64,000 nucleotides of DNA, taken from assembly GCF_048263515.1 (NCBI RefSeq), contig NZ_JBLXEC010000013.1, forward strand, positions 1-64,000, written 5' to 3'. This DNA is from Marinovum sp048263515. Its GTDB lineage: Bacteria > Pseudomonadota > Alphaproteobacteria > Rhodobacterales > Rhodobacteraceae. Below are positions 1 through 8,255 of the stretch, piece after piece. How positions within the stretch are numbered: the first letter of the stretch is position 1; every line of letters starts with the position of its first letter. Made by a program: the position numbers and the translations under genes. Below the pieces are notes generated by a model. It was not told the origin of the DNA, ran no database searches, and was given only the letters and a program-made list of their open reading frames with translations.

Positions 1-328
1 GTTTAAAGAGGTACGTGAGCTGGGTTTAGAACGTCGTGAGACAGTTCGGTCCCTATCTGCCGTGGGTGTAGGATACTTGAGAGGAGTTGCCCCTAGTACG
101 AGAGGACCGGGGTGAACGAACCACTGGTGGACCTGTTGTTGCGCCAGCAGCAGTGCAGGGTAGCTATGTTCGGACAGGATAACCGCTGAAGGCATCTAAG
201 CGGGAAGCCCCCCTCAAAACAAGGTATCCCTGAGGACCGTGGTAGACCACCACGTCGATAGGCCGGAGATGTAAGCGCGGTAACGCGTTCAGTTGACCGG
301 TACTAATGGTCCGATAGGCTTGATTTGA
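1..328 (+). rRNA. 23S ribosomal RNA, 3' end (partial)
   Basis: The sequence carries the highly conserved 3' part of bacterial 23S rRNA, including the sarcin-ricin loop segment (AGTACGAGAGGACC near 97-110) and the closing helix ending near GGTACTAATGG and GGCTTGATTT. The molecule begins upstream of the window. The 3' end is set by eye at about 328 and could be off by a few bases. Confidence 0.95.
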
Positions 329-478
329 TCCAGTAAAAGACGGATTTGAAAAACGGTGGGTTGCAAACCCACCCTACCCAAACCTCCAACTGGTCATGAT
401 CAAAGCAAACTACACACACATATCAGTAACTTGACTTGGTATCCCGCTCTCGGGCGGGATGTAACTCGGGGCTTTCCC
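329..478 (+). other. 23S-5S spacer
   Basis: This 150-base spacer has no gene. It holds one palindromic dispersed repeat (355-377) and a hairpin at 441-460 (ATCCCGC, 6-base loop, GCGGGAT) that could serve in rRNA processing. An open frame running across the spacer, 5S and tRNA is not coding. Confidence 0.7.
355..377. repeat. dispersed palindrome, GTAGGGTGGGTT family, copy 1
   Basis: Arms GGTGGGTT (355-362) and AACCCACC (366-373) form a hairpin with a 3-base loop and are followed by CTAC, the complement of the GTAG that starts the other copies. Related copies lie at 21609-21631 and 54220-54274. Confidence 0.75.
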
Positions 479-597
479 GGTTTGGTGATCACAGCACGAG
501 CAAAACACCCGGTCCCATCCCGAACCCGGCCGTTAAGTGCCGTCGCGCCAATGGTACTGCGTCTCAAGACGTGGGAGAGTAGGTCATCGCCAAACCT
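479..597 (+). rRNA. 5S ribosomal RNA
   Basis: About 118 bases with the conserved 5S core (CCCATCCCGAAC, then GTGGGAGAGTAGGTC). The ends GGTTTGG and CCAAACC pair with each other. It lies 150 bases after the 23S gene and before the initiator tRNA, the usual order in this group. Ends are approximate to two or three bases. Confidence 0.93.
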
Positions 598-660
598 GAT
601 AAGCCCCGATCAAAACAAACGTATCTCTCAAAACGATCAATCGCTGCAAGTCGACCCTGT

Positions 661-737
<77 letters not shown>

Positions 738-767
738 GGTCGAAATTACAGCAGCCCGTTCTGCCTA

Positions 768-790
768 CAAACGCTCCACTGGAGCGTTTG
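768..790. repeat. hairpin between the two tRNA copies
   Basis: CAAACGCTC and GAGCGTTTG form a perfect 9-bp stem around a 5-base loop. It lies in the short stretch between the intact tRNA-fMet and the truncated copy. No T-run follows, so it is more likely a repeat or processing element than a terminator. Confidence 0.55.
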
Positions 791-804
791 CCAGAAGGCT
801 TCAC

Positions 805-868
805 CTCGTCAGGCTCTTAACCTGAAGGTCGCAGGTTCAAATCCTGCTCCCGCAACCAAGTCGAAATA
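805..868 (+). pseudogene. truncated duplicate of tRNA-fMet 3' part
   Basis: From the D-arm onward (805-857) this copies 684-737 of the intact tRNA and continues about ten bases into its 3' flank (GTCGAAAT). The 5' acceptor strand is missing, so no tRNA can fold. The anticodon position reads CTT instead of CAT. It is either a segmental duplication or an attachment-site remnant left by a tRNA-targeting element; no integrase lies nearby. Confidence 0.8.
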
Positions 869-900
869 GCAAACACCACCAAGATCAACTCCGCAAAACA

Positions 901-930
901 CGCCGCGCCATAAAGGCAGCGGCGGTTTTT
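901..930 (+). terminator. terminator of the rRNA operon
   Basis: CGCCGC (901-906) pairs with GCGGCG (919-924), with further GCC/GGC pairing inside, and is followed by TTTTT. It stands after the tRNA remnant and before the convergent mutarotase gene. Confidence 0.7.
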
Positions 931-1015
931 GCGTTCGGGGGACTTGGCAGCCGCTGGAGCTCACCCTCGGGTGCCGGAGCCGCGTCTGGCCGAGTGCGAA
1001 AGGGCGGGGGGCCGC

Positions 1016-1345
1016 TCACGCCAAATGAAACACCTCCTCCATCGGCGCCCACCATTCCCCCTCGGCCCGGCTGTCGAGGGGTTGCTGCATTGGCCCGCAG
1101 ACCTTCCACCACTCCTGGGTCACCGGATCGGCGGCGATGGCGGCGTTGTCGGCCTCGAAGTCGCTGCCGGTGTACTCCCAGTAGCTGAACATCAGCATCT
1201 CGGGCTCCCGCAGGAAAATCGTGTAATTGGTGATGTTGGAGGCCCGCAACCGCGCCAGAACCTCGGGCCAGACGTCGGCGTGCAGGCGTTTGTACTGTGC
1301 CAGGTGTTCCGGTTTCAGGCCGATCACATGTCCCATGCGTGTCAT
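1016..1345 (-). CDS. L-rhamnose/L-fucose mutarotase (DUF718 family)
   Basis: A protein of 109 residues, close to the family length of about 104. It has the family features: an N-terminal MGHVIGLKPE strand, Y-x2-LHADVWPEV, the ITNYTIF strand, and the WW pairs near the C-terminus. Members interconvert alpha and beta anomers of 6-deoxy-hexoses in the cytoplasm before dehydrogenation. The start at 1345 overlaps the stop of the upstream lactonase by ATGA, so the two are translationally coupled. A longer in-frame extension upstream lies entirely inside the lactonase gene and was dropped. Whether the substrate is fucose or rhamnose cannot be read from sequence; the neighbours favour fucose. Confidence 0.88.
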   Translation of the reverse strand: MTRMGHVIGLKPEHLAQYKRLHADVWPEVLARLRASNITNYTIFLREPEMLMFSYWEYTGSDFEADNAAIAADPVTQEWWKVCGPMQQPLDSRAEGEWWAPMEEVFHLA

Positions 1346-2199
1346 GATGTCTCTCCTTCGGGATCGAGTGCGTAGATGCGCCGTGCCGTTGCGCCGAAAA
1401 GCGCGTCCTGGTCGCTCTGTGACAGTTCGGCAGCGAGGGTGCGTGCGGTCGAGTGCCATGTGCCGTAGCTGCCGGCGAGATCAAGCACCGGCCAGTCGCT
1501 GCCCCACATCAGCCGGTCGGGACCAAAGCAGGCGAGCACGTGGTCGAAGACCGGGCGCAGGGTGTCGGCAGACCAACCGGGGCCGTATTCGTTGGCGAGG
1601 CCGGAGAGCTTGCAGCTGATCTGGGGATGCCGTGCGAGCGCGGCGATCCCGGCTCGCCATTGGTCGCCGGGGTCGGCGCCGGAGAATTCGGGTTTGGCGC
1701 AATGGTCGACGATGATCGGCAACTCGGGGAGTTCGCGCGCGAGCTGGTCGATCACCGGCAGATGGCGCGGGGTGATCAGGGCGTCGAGGCGCAACCCGGC
1801 CTCAGCCACGTGCTGCAGGCCCTGGATCACACCGTCCTGCAGGATCCAGTCGGTCTCGGGGATGTCCTGCAGCATCGGGCGGATGCCCTTGAGCCGGGGG
1901 TGGGCCAGCCGTGCGAGCTGTACCGACACGTCGCCGGTGAGGTCGAGCCAGCCGACAACGCCGAGGATCAGCGGCGAGGTCTCTGACAGCGACAACAGGA
2001 ATTCCGTCTCTTCCAGGGTCGGCGCGGCCTGCACCACGACGGTGCCGGTCACCCCGGCCTCTGCTGCCAGCGGCGCCAGGTCGGCTGGCAGCAAGTCGCG
2101 GCGGATCGCGGCCACGCTGTCATCCATCCAGGAATAATCGCCGCGCGCGATGCGCCAGAAATGCTGGTGGGCGTCGATGGTCACGGTTTTTCCTTGCAT
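1342..2199 (-). CDS. amidohydrolase, L-fuconolactonase-like
   Basis: About 285 residues of the amidohydrolase-2 family: N-terminal IDAHQHFW metal motif, IIVDHCAKP in the middle, and MWGSDWPV near the C-terminus with the catalytic Asp. Close family members open sugar lactones (L-fuconolactone, L-rhamnonolactone), the second step of the non-phosphorylating pathway. ATG at 2199 is used here. A GTG at 2184 has a better ribosome site (AAGGA six bases upstream) and may be the true start. It is transcribed away from the polyol-dehydrogenase-like gene across a short AT-rich region and coupled to the mutarotase. Confidence 0.85.
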   Translation of the reverse strand: MQGKTVTIDAHQHFWRIARGDYSWMDDSVAAIRRDLLPADLAPLAAEAGVTGTVVVQAAPTLEETEFLLSLSETSPLILGVVGWLDLTGDVSVQLARLAHPRLKGIRPMLQDIPETDWILQDGVIQGLQHVAEAGLRLDALITPRHLPVIDQLARELPELPIIVDHCAKPEFSGADPGDQWRAGIAALARHPQISCKLSGLANEYGPGWSADTLRPVFDHVLACFGPDRLMWGSDWPVLDLAGSYGTWHSTARTLAAELSQSDQDALFGATARRIYALDPEGETS

Positions 2200-2245
2200 G
2201 CTGATCTGTTCTAAATAATAACAAACCAAATTGGGAGACTCGTCA

Positions 2246-3343
2246 ATGGCAATTCCGACCGTTCTGCAATTCGGCACCAGCCGCTTCCTTCAGGCGCATG
2301 CCGATCTCTTCCTGGCCGAGGCGGCGCCCGGGGCGCGGCCCGTCACGGTGGTGCAAAGCAGCGGCGATCCGGCGCGGGCCGGGCGGGTTGCGGCGCTGGC
2401 CCAAGGCTATGACGTCCGCATTCGCGGCTTGCAGGCGGGGGCCGAGGTCGACGAGCTGCGCCGGGTGCATTCGGTGGCGCGGGGCCTGTCGCTGGGGCCG
2501 GACCGGGCCGAGGTGGAACGGCTGATCGCCGAAGAGGTCGAGATCATCCTGTCGAACACCGCCGATGCCGGCTTTGCGCCGCGGCCCGAGGACGAAGGAC
2601 CGACGTTCGACATGGCGATGTCCTACCCGGCCAAGCTGGCGCACCTTCTGCGCGGACGATTCGAGGCCGGCGGCGCGGCGCTGCAGATCATGCCGACCGA
2701 GCTGGTGCGCAACAATGGCGCCACCCTGCGCGACCTGGTGCTGGCCGCTGCGAAGGACATGGCCGAAGGCTATCGCGCCTGGCTGAAGGGCGAGGTGGTC
2801 TGGGTCAATTCGCTGGTCGACCGCATCGTGTCCGAGCCGCTGCAGCCGGCGGGCGCCATTGCCGAACCCTATGCGCTCTGGGCGATCGAGGCGCAGCCGC
2901 GCTTGCGCCTGCCGTGCGAGCATCCGGCAATCCAGGTGGTGCCGGACCTCGGCCCGATCGAGCGGCAAAAACTCTTCGTGCTCAACCTCGGTCACAGCTG
3001 GGTCGTTGCCGATTGGCTGGCGCGGGGCAGGGCGGGCGCGACTTTTGTGCGCGACGTGATGGCGGATGCAGACTGGGCGGCGCGGCTGCGCGCGGTCTAT
3101 GCGCAGGAGGTGCTGCCGGGCTTTGCCGCGGCGGGCGAGGCCGAAGGCGTCGAGGCTTATATCGAGACCACGCTGGAGCGTTTCGGCAATCCGTTTCTGG
3201 ATCACCGGCTCGAGGATATCGCCCAGAACCACGGCGAGAAACTGCAGCGTCGGATCGGGGCCTTTCTGGCCTGGGCCGAGGCCCATGGCGACAGGGGCGA
3301 CAAACCGCAATTGCGTGCCGCGATGGAGGGGCAGGGACAATGA
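2246..3343 (+). CDS. mannitol-dehydrogenase-family oxidoreductase (tagaturonate/fructuronate-reductase-like)
   Basis: 365 residues starting with an N-terminal LQFGTSRFLQAHADLF nucleotide-binding stretch typical of long-chain polyol/hexuronate dehydrogenases (UxaB/UxuB/MtlK). The C-terminal half has the NLGHSWVADW-type and FGNPFLDH segments. These enzymes reduce keto-uronates such as D-tagaturonate with NAD(P)H. ATG at 2246 has GGGAG eight bases upstream. It overlaps the next gene by ATGA. With the LgoD-like dehydrogenase at 8252 and the UxaA-type dehydratase at 9274 it could form an L-galactonate to D-altronate branch, which is inference. Confidence 0.82.
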   Translation: MAIPTVLQFGTSRFLQAHADLFLAEAAPGARPVTVVQSSGDPARAGRVAALAQGYDVRIRGLQAGAEVDELRRVHSVARGLSLGPDRAEVERLIAEEVEIILSNTADAGFAPRPEDEGPTFDMAMSYPAKLAHLLRGRFEAGGAALQIMPTELVRNNGATLRDLVLAAAKDMAEGYRAWLKGEVVWVNSLVDRIVSEPLQPAGAIAEPYALWAIEAQPRLRLPCEHPAIQVVPDLGPIERQKLFVLNLGHSWVVADWLARGRAGATFVRDVMADADWAARLRAVYAQEVLPGFAAAGEAEGVEAYIETTLERFGNPFLDHRLEDIAQNHGEKLQRRIGAFLAWAEAHGDRGDKPQLRAAMEGQGQ

Positions 3344-4308
3344 AGACACGTCGTATCGGAACCACCGGCCTTTCGGTCACCGAGGTGGCCTTTGGCTGCG
3401 CCAGCATCGGCAATCTTTACCGCGAGGCCAGCGAAGCGGACGTGACCGAGGTCCTGAGTTGCGCCTGGGAGGCGGGCATTCGCTTCTTCGACACTGCGCC
3501 GCATTATGGCCGGGGCCTGTCAGAGGAGCGGTTGGGACGGTTCCTGAACGGGCGGCCCGAAGCGGTGATCTCGACCAAGGTCGGCCGGGTGCTGACGCCG
3601 GCCAGATCGCCGCTGGCCGAGGCCGATGGCTTCGTCAATCCGGCGCAGAATGACGTGCATTACGATTATTCCGGTGACGGCATCGAAGAGAGCTTCGAGC
3701 AGAGCTGCGAACGGCTGGGGCGCAGCCGGATCGACATCCTCTATGTGCATGATATCGGGGAATATACCCATGGCGTGGCCGGCAACGCGGCGCACCGCGA
3801 GGCCTTTCTCGGCAGCGGCTACGAGCGGCTTGTACGGCTGAAGGAGCAAGGGCGGATCACGGCATTCGGCCTTGGCGTCAACGAATGCGAGGTCTGTCTC
3901 GACGTGATGCAAAACGCGGGCCCGCTGGACGTGATCCTGCTGGCCGGGCGGCTGACGCTGCTGGACCGCTCGGCCGAGGCCGAGCTGGTGCCCGCCTGCC
4001 GCGCCGCCGGGACCAGCCTGGTGCTGGGTGGCATCTTCAACTCGGGCATCCTCGCCACCGGGCCGGTCGAGGGCGCGACCTATGACTACGGGCCTGCGCC
4101 GCGCGAGGTGCTCGACCGGGTTGCGGAGTTGCGGGCGCAAAGCGAAGCGCTTGGCGTGCCGCTGGCCACCGCCGCGCTGCATTTCGCCATGCGCCATCCG
4201 GCGGCGGCCTCGGTGCTACTGGGCACTGCCAAGCCGTCGTCGCTGATGCGCAATCTGGATGCTTTGGCGACGCCGGTGCCGGAGGCGTTGCAGGCGCTCT
4301 TCGACTGA
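3340..4308 (+). CDS. aldo/keto reductase, L-fucose dehydrogenase-like
   Basis: 322 residues of the AKR superfamily: FDTAPHYG-x-GLSEERLG with the catalytic Tyr and Asp, Lys in ISTKVGR, His in ILYVHD, and the C-terminal VLLGTAKPSSL cofactor segment. The closest characterised relatives are D-threo-aldose 1-dehydrogenases, which oxidise L-fucose, L-galactose and D-arabinose to lactones. That would be the first step of this locus, supplying the lactonase. The start is fixed by ATGA overlap with the upstream dehydrogenase. It converges on the GntR regulator with a gap of four bases. Confidence 0.85.
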   Translation: MKTRRIGTTGLSVTEVAFGCASIGNLYREASEADVTEVLSCAWEAGIRFFDTAPHYGRGLSEERLGRFLNGRPEAVISTKVGRVLTPARSPLAEADGFVNPAQNDVHYDYSGDGIEESFEQSCERLGRSRIDILYVHDIGEYTHGVAGNAAHREAFLGSGYERLVRLKEQGRITAFGLGVNECEVCLDVMQNAGPLDVILLAGRLTLLDRSAEAELVPACRAAGTSLVLGGIFNSGILATGPVEGATYDYGPAPREVLDRVAELRAQSEALGVPLATAALHFAMRHPAAASVLLGTAKPSSLMRNLDALATPVPEALQALFD

Positions 4309-4312
4309 GGGC

Positions 4313-5215
4313 TCAGCCCAGGTCGTGATGGCGCAGGGATGACAGCAATGTCGTCTTCGAGGTGCGCAGATGCCGCCGCGCGGCCTCTCGCGCGGCCTCG
4401 GCATCGCGGGCCTCGAGCGCGTCGATGATCGCCAGATGCTCGTCGATCGCGGCGGCGTTGCGATGCTTTTCCTCGGTCTTGTCCCACATGTAGTGGTAGT
4501 GAAAGATCAACGAGATCACCTTCTGGAACTCGGCGATGAAGCGGTTTTTCACCACCGAGTTGATGGTCAGGTGAAAGCGCTCGTCGAGTTTCGAAAATTC
4601 GTGGAAATTGCTGTCGATTTCATGTTTCAGCGCCAGGTGATCCTGCCGCAGCTGCGCCAGCTCGGCCCAGACCGGGTGATCGACCGGCGATTCGACGGCT
4701 TGGGTCACGGCGTTGACCTCGAGCACCGAGCGGAAGTCCGACAGCTCGATGGCGAAATCCTTGGTAAATCCCAGCATCATCCAGCCGCCCTGCGGACGCC
4801 GCGACACCAGGCCGAAGCGGCTGAGGCCGGCGAGGAATTCCTTCAGGTCATACTGCGGCACGTCGAAGGTGCGCGACAGCTCTGCCACCGACAGCGGCGT
4901 ATTGGCCGGCACGTCAAAGCGCAGCACCCAGTCGAGGAACCGTTGTTCAAGGTCGCTGCGGTCGGCCGAGGCCTCTGGCACGGCGATACGGTCCTCGGGG
5001 CGGGGTTGGCGCAGCAGGTGCTTGTCGCGGCCGCGCCAGGTGATCACGCCCAGCTCCTCCATCCGCGCGAGGCAGCGGCGGATCACCGTGCGGCTGACGC
5101 CGGCAATCTCGGCAAGCCGGGTCTCCGAGGGGATCGGCGCGCCTGTGTCCAAGCCCTCGCAGAAGGTCAGGATGTGGTTGTAGGCCTCCCGAAACCGTGT
5201 GTCACTGCGTGCCAT
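4313..5215 (-). CDS. GntR/FadR-family regulator with a second winged-helix-like module
   Basis: 300 residues, longer than the usual 220-250 of the FadR group. Residues about 8-70 are a GntR winged helix (PSETRLAEIAGVSRTVIRRCLARMEELG). Residues about 88-150 look like a second winged helix (PLSVAELSRTFDVP then FGLVSRRPQGGW). The rest is an FCD ligand domain with metal-type His in DERFHLTI, DEHLAII and AARRHLR. It is divergent from the sugar transporter operon and probably represses it, released by a pathway acid such as L-fuconate or KDF. The inducer is not known. Confidence 0.87.
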   Translation of the reverse strand: MARSDTRFREAYNHILTFCEGLDTGAPIPSETRLAEIAGVSRTVIRRCLARMEELGVITWRGRDKHLLRQPRPEDRIAVPEASADRSDLEQRFLDWVLRFDVPANTPLSVAELSRTFDVPQYDLKEFLAGLSRFGLVSRRPQGGWMMLGFTKDFAIELSDFRSVLEVNAVTQAVESPVDHPVWAELAQLRQDHLALKHEIDSNFHEFSKLDERFHLTINSVVKNRFIAEFQKVISLIFHYHYMWDKTEEKHRNAAAIDEHLAIIDALEARDAEAAREAARRHLRTSKTTLLSSLRHHDLG

Positions 5216-5281
5216 CTGCCTGCCTTCCGATCACCGCCGCACAGGGCGATTTCTGTATTTGTACGATATTATAAAAAACAG

Positions 5282-5311
5282 TTGACGGAATCAAGTCGCC
5301 GTTGTTTATGT
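5282..5311 (+). promoter_or_regulatory. possible promoter of the sugar transporter operon
   Basis: TTGACG at 5282-5287 is followed after 17-18 bases by a TTTATG/TTATGT hexamer, about 40 bases before the permease start. The surrounding 5255-5325 is far more AT-rich than the rest of the window and also holds TTTGTACGATATTATAA (5257-5273), a candidate GntR operator. Confidence 0.4.
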
Positions 5312-5350
5312 ATTAAATAATTAAATGCAAGACTGCGAAAGGGGAGGCGT

Positions 5351-6385
5351 ATGTCAGACGCAATCAAATCGGCACAGAGGCGCGGACCGGCGCCGCTGGC
5401 GGGGCTGATGCCCGATGCCGCAAAGATCCACCGTCTCTCGGCGCTTCTGACGCTGCTTCTGTTGGTGACCGGGTTTTCACTGGCAAGCCAGGCGTTCTTT
5501 TCGGTCAACAACGGGCTGACGATCCTGTTGCAGACCTCGGTGATCGGGCTTCTGGGGATCGGCATGACCATGGTGATCATCACCGGCGGCATCGATCTCT
5601 CGGTGGGCTCGGTGCTGGCGCTTTCGGGCGTGGGCACGGCGATGGCGGTCAAGGCCGGGTTGCCGGTGGCCCCGGCGATGGCGATCGGCGTGGTGATCGG
5701 CGGGGCCTGCGGCGCGATCAACGGTCTGGTGGTGACGCGGATGAAGATCCCGCCCTTCGTGGCCACCCTCGGCATGATGCTGATGGCCCGTGGCCTGGCG
5801 CTGCAACTGACCGGCGCGGCCCCCATTTCCCAGCTGGGCGAGGCCTTTGGCCGGCTCGGCAACGGTGCGCTGTTCCGCATGGTCGAGATGCAGCCCAACG
5901 GCTTTCCCAAGGTGATCTTTCCCGGCATTCCCTATCCCGCGATCCTGCTGCTGATTGTCGCCGCCGGCGCCGCCTACATGCTGCGCCGTCGCCAGATCGG
6001 CCGGCACATCTACGCCACCGGTTCCAACGAAGAGGCCGCGCGCCTGTCGGGTGTGCGCGTCGATCAGACCAAGCTCTATGCCTATGTCATGTCGGGCGCC
6101 CTGGCGGGGCTGGCGGGCAACGTGCTGATGTCGCGGCTGGTCACGGCCCAGCCCAGCGAAGGCGTGATGTACGAGCTTGATGCCATCGCCGCTGCGGTGA
6201 TCGGCGGGGCCTCGCTCTCGGGCGGTGTCGGCACCGTCTCGGGCACGATGATCGGCGCCTTCATCATCGGCATCCTGCGCAACGGTCTGAACATGGCGGG
6301 CGTCTCTGCCTTCATCCAGCAGATCGTGATCGGCGCGGTGGTGATCGGTGCGGTCTGGATCGACCAGATGCGCAACCGGCGCTGA
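5351..6385 (+). CDS. sugar ABC transporter permease (RbsC-like)
   Basis: 344 residues with about nine to ten hydrophobic helices and the permease loop GSNEEAARLSGVRVD that contacts the ATPase. It carries the GGIDLSVGSVLALSG segment characteristic of RbsC/FrcC-type sugar permeases. It imports a monosaccharide across the inner membrane with the binding protein and ATPase that follow. ATG at 5351 has a strong AGGGGAGG ribosome site. Unlike the common ATPase-first order, the permease is the first gene of the operon. Confidence 0.93.
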   Translation: MSDAIKSAQRRGPAPLAGLMPDAAKIHRLSALLTLLLLVTGFSLASQAFFSVNNGLTILLQTSVIGLLGIGMTMVIITGGIDLSVGSVLALSGVGTAMAVKAGLPVAPAMAIGVVIGGACGAINGLVVTRMKIPPFVATLGMMLMARGLALQLTGAAPISQLGEAFGRLGNGALFRMVEMQPNGFPKVIFPGIPYPAILLLIVAAGAAYMLRRRQIGRHIYATGSNEEAARLSGVRVDQTKLYAYVMSGALAGLAGNVLMSRLVTAQPSEGVMYELDAIAAAVIGGASLSGGVGTVSGTMIGAFIIGILRNGLNMAGVSAFIQQIVIGAVVIGAVWIDQMRNRR

Positions 6386-6459
6386 CAGAGGTTCTCCGGC
6401 GCCGCGAGGACGGCGCCCGGACGAAAACGAAGACCAAATCTCAACTGAGGAGGAATGAG

Positions 6460-7398
6460 ATGAAGACCCTTAAGCTTGGAATGCTCGCGTCGGTGATGGC
6501 GCTGTCGGCCGGAATGGCACAGGCCGGCGAGATCGCGGTGATCGTCAAGACCACCAGCTCGAACTTCTGGCAGAACGTCAACAAGGGCGCCGAGGCCGCG
6601 ATTGCCGCCCAGTCCGAACATACCTTCAGCTTCGACGGTCCGGCGACCGAGAGCGCGGTGGCCGATCAGGTCAACCTCGTCGAGAACGCGATCAATCGCG
6701 GTGTCTCGGGCATCGTCCTGGCCCCGTCCGACCCCGAGGCGCTGGCCCCGGCCGTCAAGCGCGCCTACGAGAGCGGCATCCCGGTGGTGATCATCGACAG
6801 CGCCCTGACCGACAGCGCCGAGGGCACCTACCAGGCGTTCCTGTCCACCGACAACTGCGCCGCGGGCGAGGAAGTGGCCAAGCGGATGATCGAAGAGGCC
6901 GGCACCGAAGGCAAGGTCGCGGTGATGTCCTATGTCGCGGGCGTCGGCTCTGAAATCGGCCGGGTCGGCTGTTTCTCGGAATACCTCGCGGCGAACTCCA
7001 AGCTCGAAATCGTCGGGCCCTATTACTCGCAGAGCCAGATGGCGATGGCGCTGAACCAGACCACCGACATCCTCGCCTCGAACCCTGATCTCGTCGGCAT
7101 CTTCGGCGCCAATGAGCCCACCGCCGTCGGCATGGGCCGCGCCATTCTGCAGGCGGGCAAGGCCGGCCAGCTTGTTGCCCTGGGCTTTGACGGCAACGCC
7201 GACCTGCAGCAGTTCGTGCGCGAAGGCCTGATGGAGGCGACGGCGGTGCAGGGCTCTTTCGCCATGGGCGAAAAGGGCGTGAACGCCATCATCGACATCC
7301 TGGCCGGTGAAAAGGTCGACAGCTTCATCAACACCGGCGTCGTGCTGGTGGACCAGGAGAATATCGACACCGACGAAGCGAAGAACGTGCTCTACTGA
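6460..7398 (+). CDS. sugar ABC transporter periplasmic binding protein (RbsB-like)
   Basis: 312 residues with a clear signal peptide (cleavage near AQA-GEI, residue 22) and a type I periplasmic-binding fold: VIVKTTSSNFW at the N-terminus, GVSGIVLAPSDPEAL and PVVIIDSAL strands, and GIFGANEPTAVG then ALGFDGNADLQ in the C-lobe. It captures the sugar for the neighbouring permease. GAGGAATGAG precedes the ATG. A strong hairpin directly follows the stop codon and may stabilise this mRNA segment. Confidence 0.94.
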   Translation: MKTLKLGMLASVMALSAGMAQAGEIAVIVKTTSSNFWQNVNKGAEAAIAAQSEHTFSFDGPATESAVADQVNLVENAINRGVSGIVLAPSDPEALAPAVKRAYESGIPVVIIDSALTDSAEGTYQAFLSTDNCAAGEEVAKRMIEEAGTEGKVAVMSYVAGVGSEIGRVGCFSEYLAANSKLEIVGPYYSQSQMAMALNQTTDILASNPDLVGIFGANEPTAVGMGRAILQAGKAGQLVALGFDGNADLQQFVREGLMEATAVQGSFAMGEKGVNAIIDILAGEKVDSFINTGVVLVDQENIDTDEAKNVLY

Positions 7399-7414
7399 GC
7401 CGGTCCTTGCCTCC

Positions 7415-7440
7415 GGAGGGCGCGTCCCGTCGCGCCCTCC
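7415..7440 (+). promoter_or_regulatory. intercistronic hairpin after the binding-protein gene
   Basis: GGAGGGCGCG and CGCGCCCTCC form a perfect 10-bp stem with a 6-base loop, 16 bases after the binding-protein stop and before the ATPase gene. No T-run follows, so partial termination or 3'-end protection is more likely than full termination. This fits the usual need for excess binding protein. Confidence 0.6.
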
Positions 7441-7478
7441 ACCCTGATGCAGAAATGCCCCCGGCAGAAAGGCCCCCC

Positions 7479-8255
7479 ATGTCGCAGACCCCCCTGGTAG
7501 AGATGACCGGTATCGAGAAGCACTTTGGCGGTGTGCGCGCTGTCGATCACGTCTCGATCGACCTGTACCCCGGCGAGGTGGTCGGCGTGCTGGGTCACAA
7601 CGGCGCCGGCAAGTCCTGCCTGATGCGCATTCTGGCCGGCGCGATGATCCCCAACGAAGGCGAGATCCGCGTCAACGGCCAGGTGGTGAGCTTTGCCGAT
7701 CCCAACGACGCCCGCGAGGCCGGGATCGAGACGATCTACCAGACGCTGGCGCTGGCCGATCACCTGGACGCGCCGTCGAACCTGTTTCTGGGCCGCGAGC
7801 TGAAGACCCGGCTGGGCAACCTCGACGATGCCCGCATGCTGGCCGAGGCGCGCAAGGTGCTGGCCCGGCTGAACCCGAATTTCAAAAACCTGCAGGACCC
7901 GGTCTCGTCGCTCTCCGGCGGCCAGCGGCAAGTGATCGCCATCGCTCGCGCGATCTATTTCGACACCAAGGTGCTGATCATGGACGAGCCTACGGCGGCG
8001 CTCGGGCCGTCAGAGACCGCGATGGTCGCCGACCTGATCCGCCAACTGCAATCCGAAGGCATCGGCATCCTGCTGGTCAGCCACGACATGCACGACGTCT
8101 TTGACCTGTGTGACCGGGTGGTGGTGATGAACAAGGGCCGTCTGGTCGGCGCGCATCGCATCGACGAGGTGACCAAGGACGACGTGCTGAGCCTGATCGT
8201 CAAGGGTGAACTGCCGGCCGATTGGTCGGCCCGCAACCTGGAGGCGGCGCAATGA
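7479..8255 (+). CDS. sugar ABC transporter ATP-binding protein, single-domain
   Basis: 258 residues with Walker A GHNGAGKS, signature SLSGGQRQ, Walker B VLIMDEPTAAL and the H-loop LLVSHDM. It is half the size of the tandem-domain RbsA ATPases and resembles the FrcA type, so two copies would be needed per transporter. The start at 7479 (GTCGCAGACC after ATG) was chosen over an upstream TTG that lies inside the hairpin region. The stop overlaps the next gene by ATGA. Confidence 0.93.
   Translation: MSQTPLVEMTGIEKHFGGVRAVDHVSIDLYPGEVVGVLGHNGAGKSCLMRILAGAMIPNEGEIRVNGQVVSFADPNDAREAGIETIYQTLALADHLDAPSNLFLGRELKTRLGNLDDARMLAEARKVLARLNPNFKNLQDPVSSLSGGQRQVIAIARAIYFDTKVLIMDEPTAALGPSETAMVADLIRQLQSEGIGILLVSHDMHDVFDLCDRVVVMNKGRLVGAHRIDEVTKDDVLSLIVKGELPADWSARNLEAAQ

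Noticed and set aside
805..857. A second tRNA gene
   Set aside because: The 5' acceptor half is missing and the remainder cannot fold into a tRNA.
2914..3339. Longer start of the aldo/keto reductase frame
   Set aside because: This part lies inside the preceding dehydrogenase gene; ATGA overlap fixes the start at 3340.
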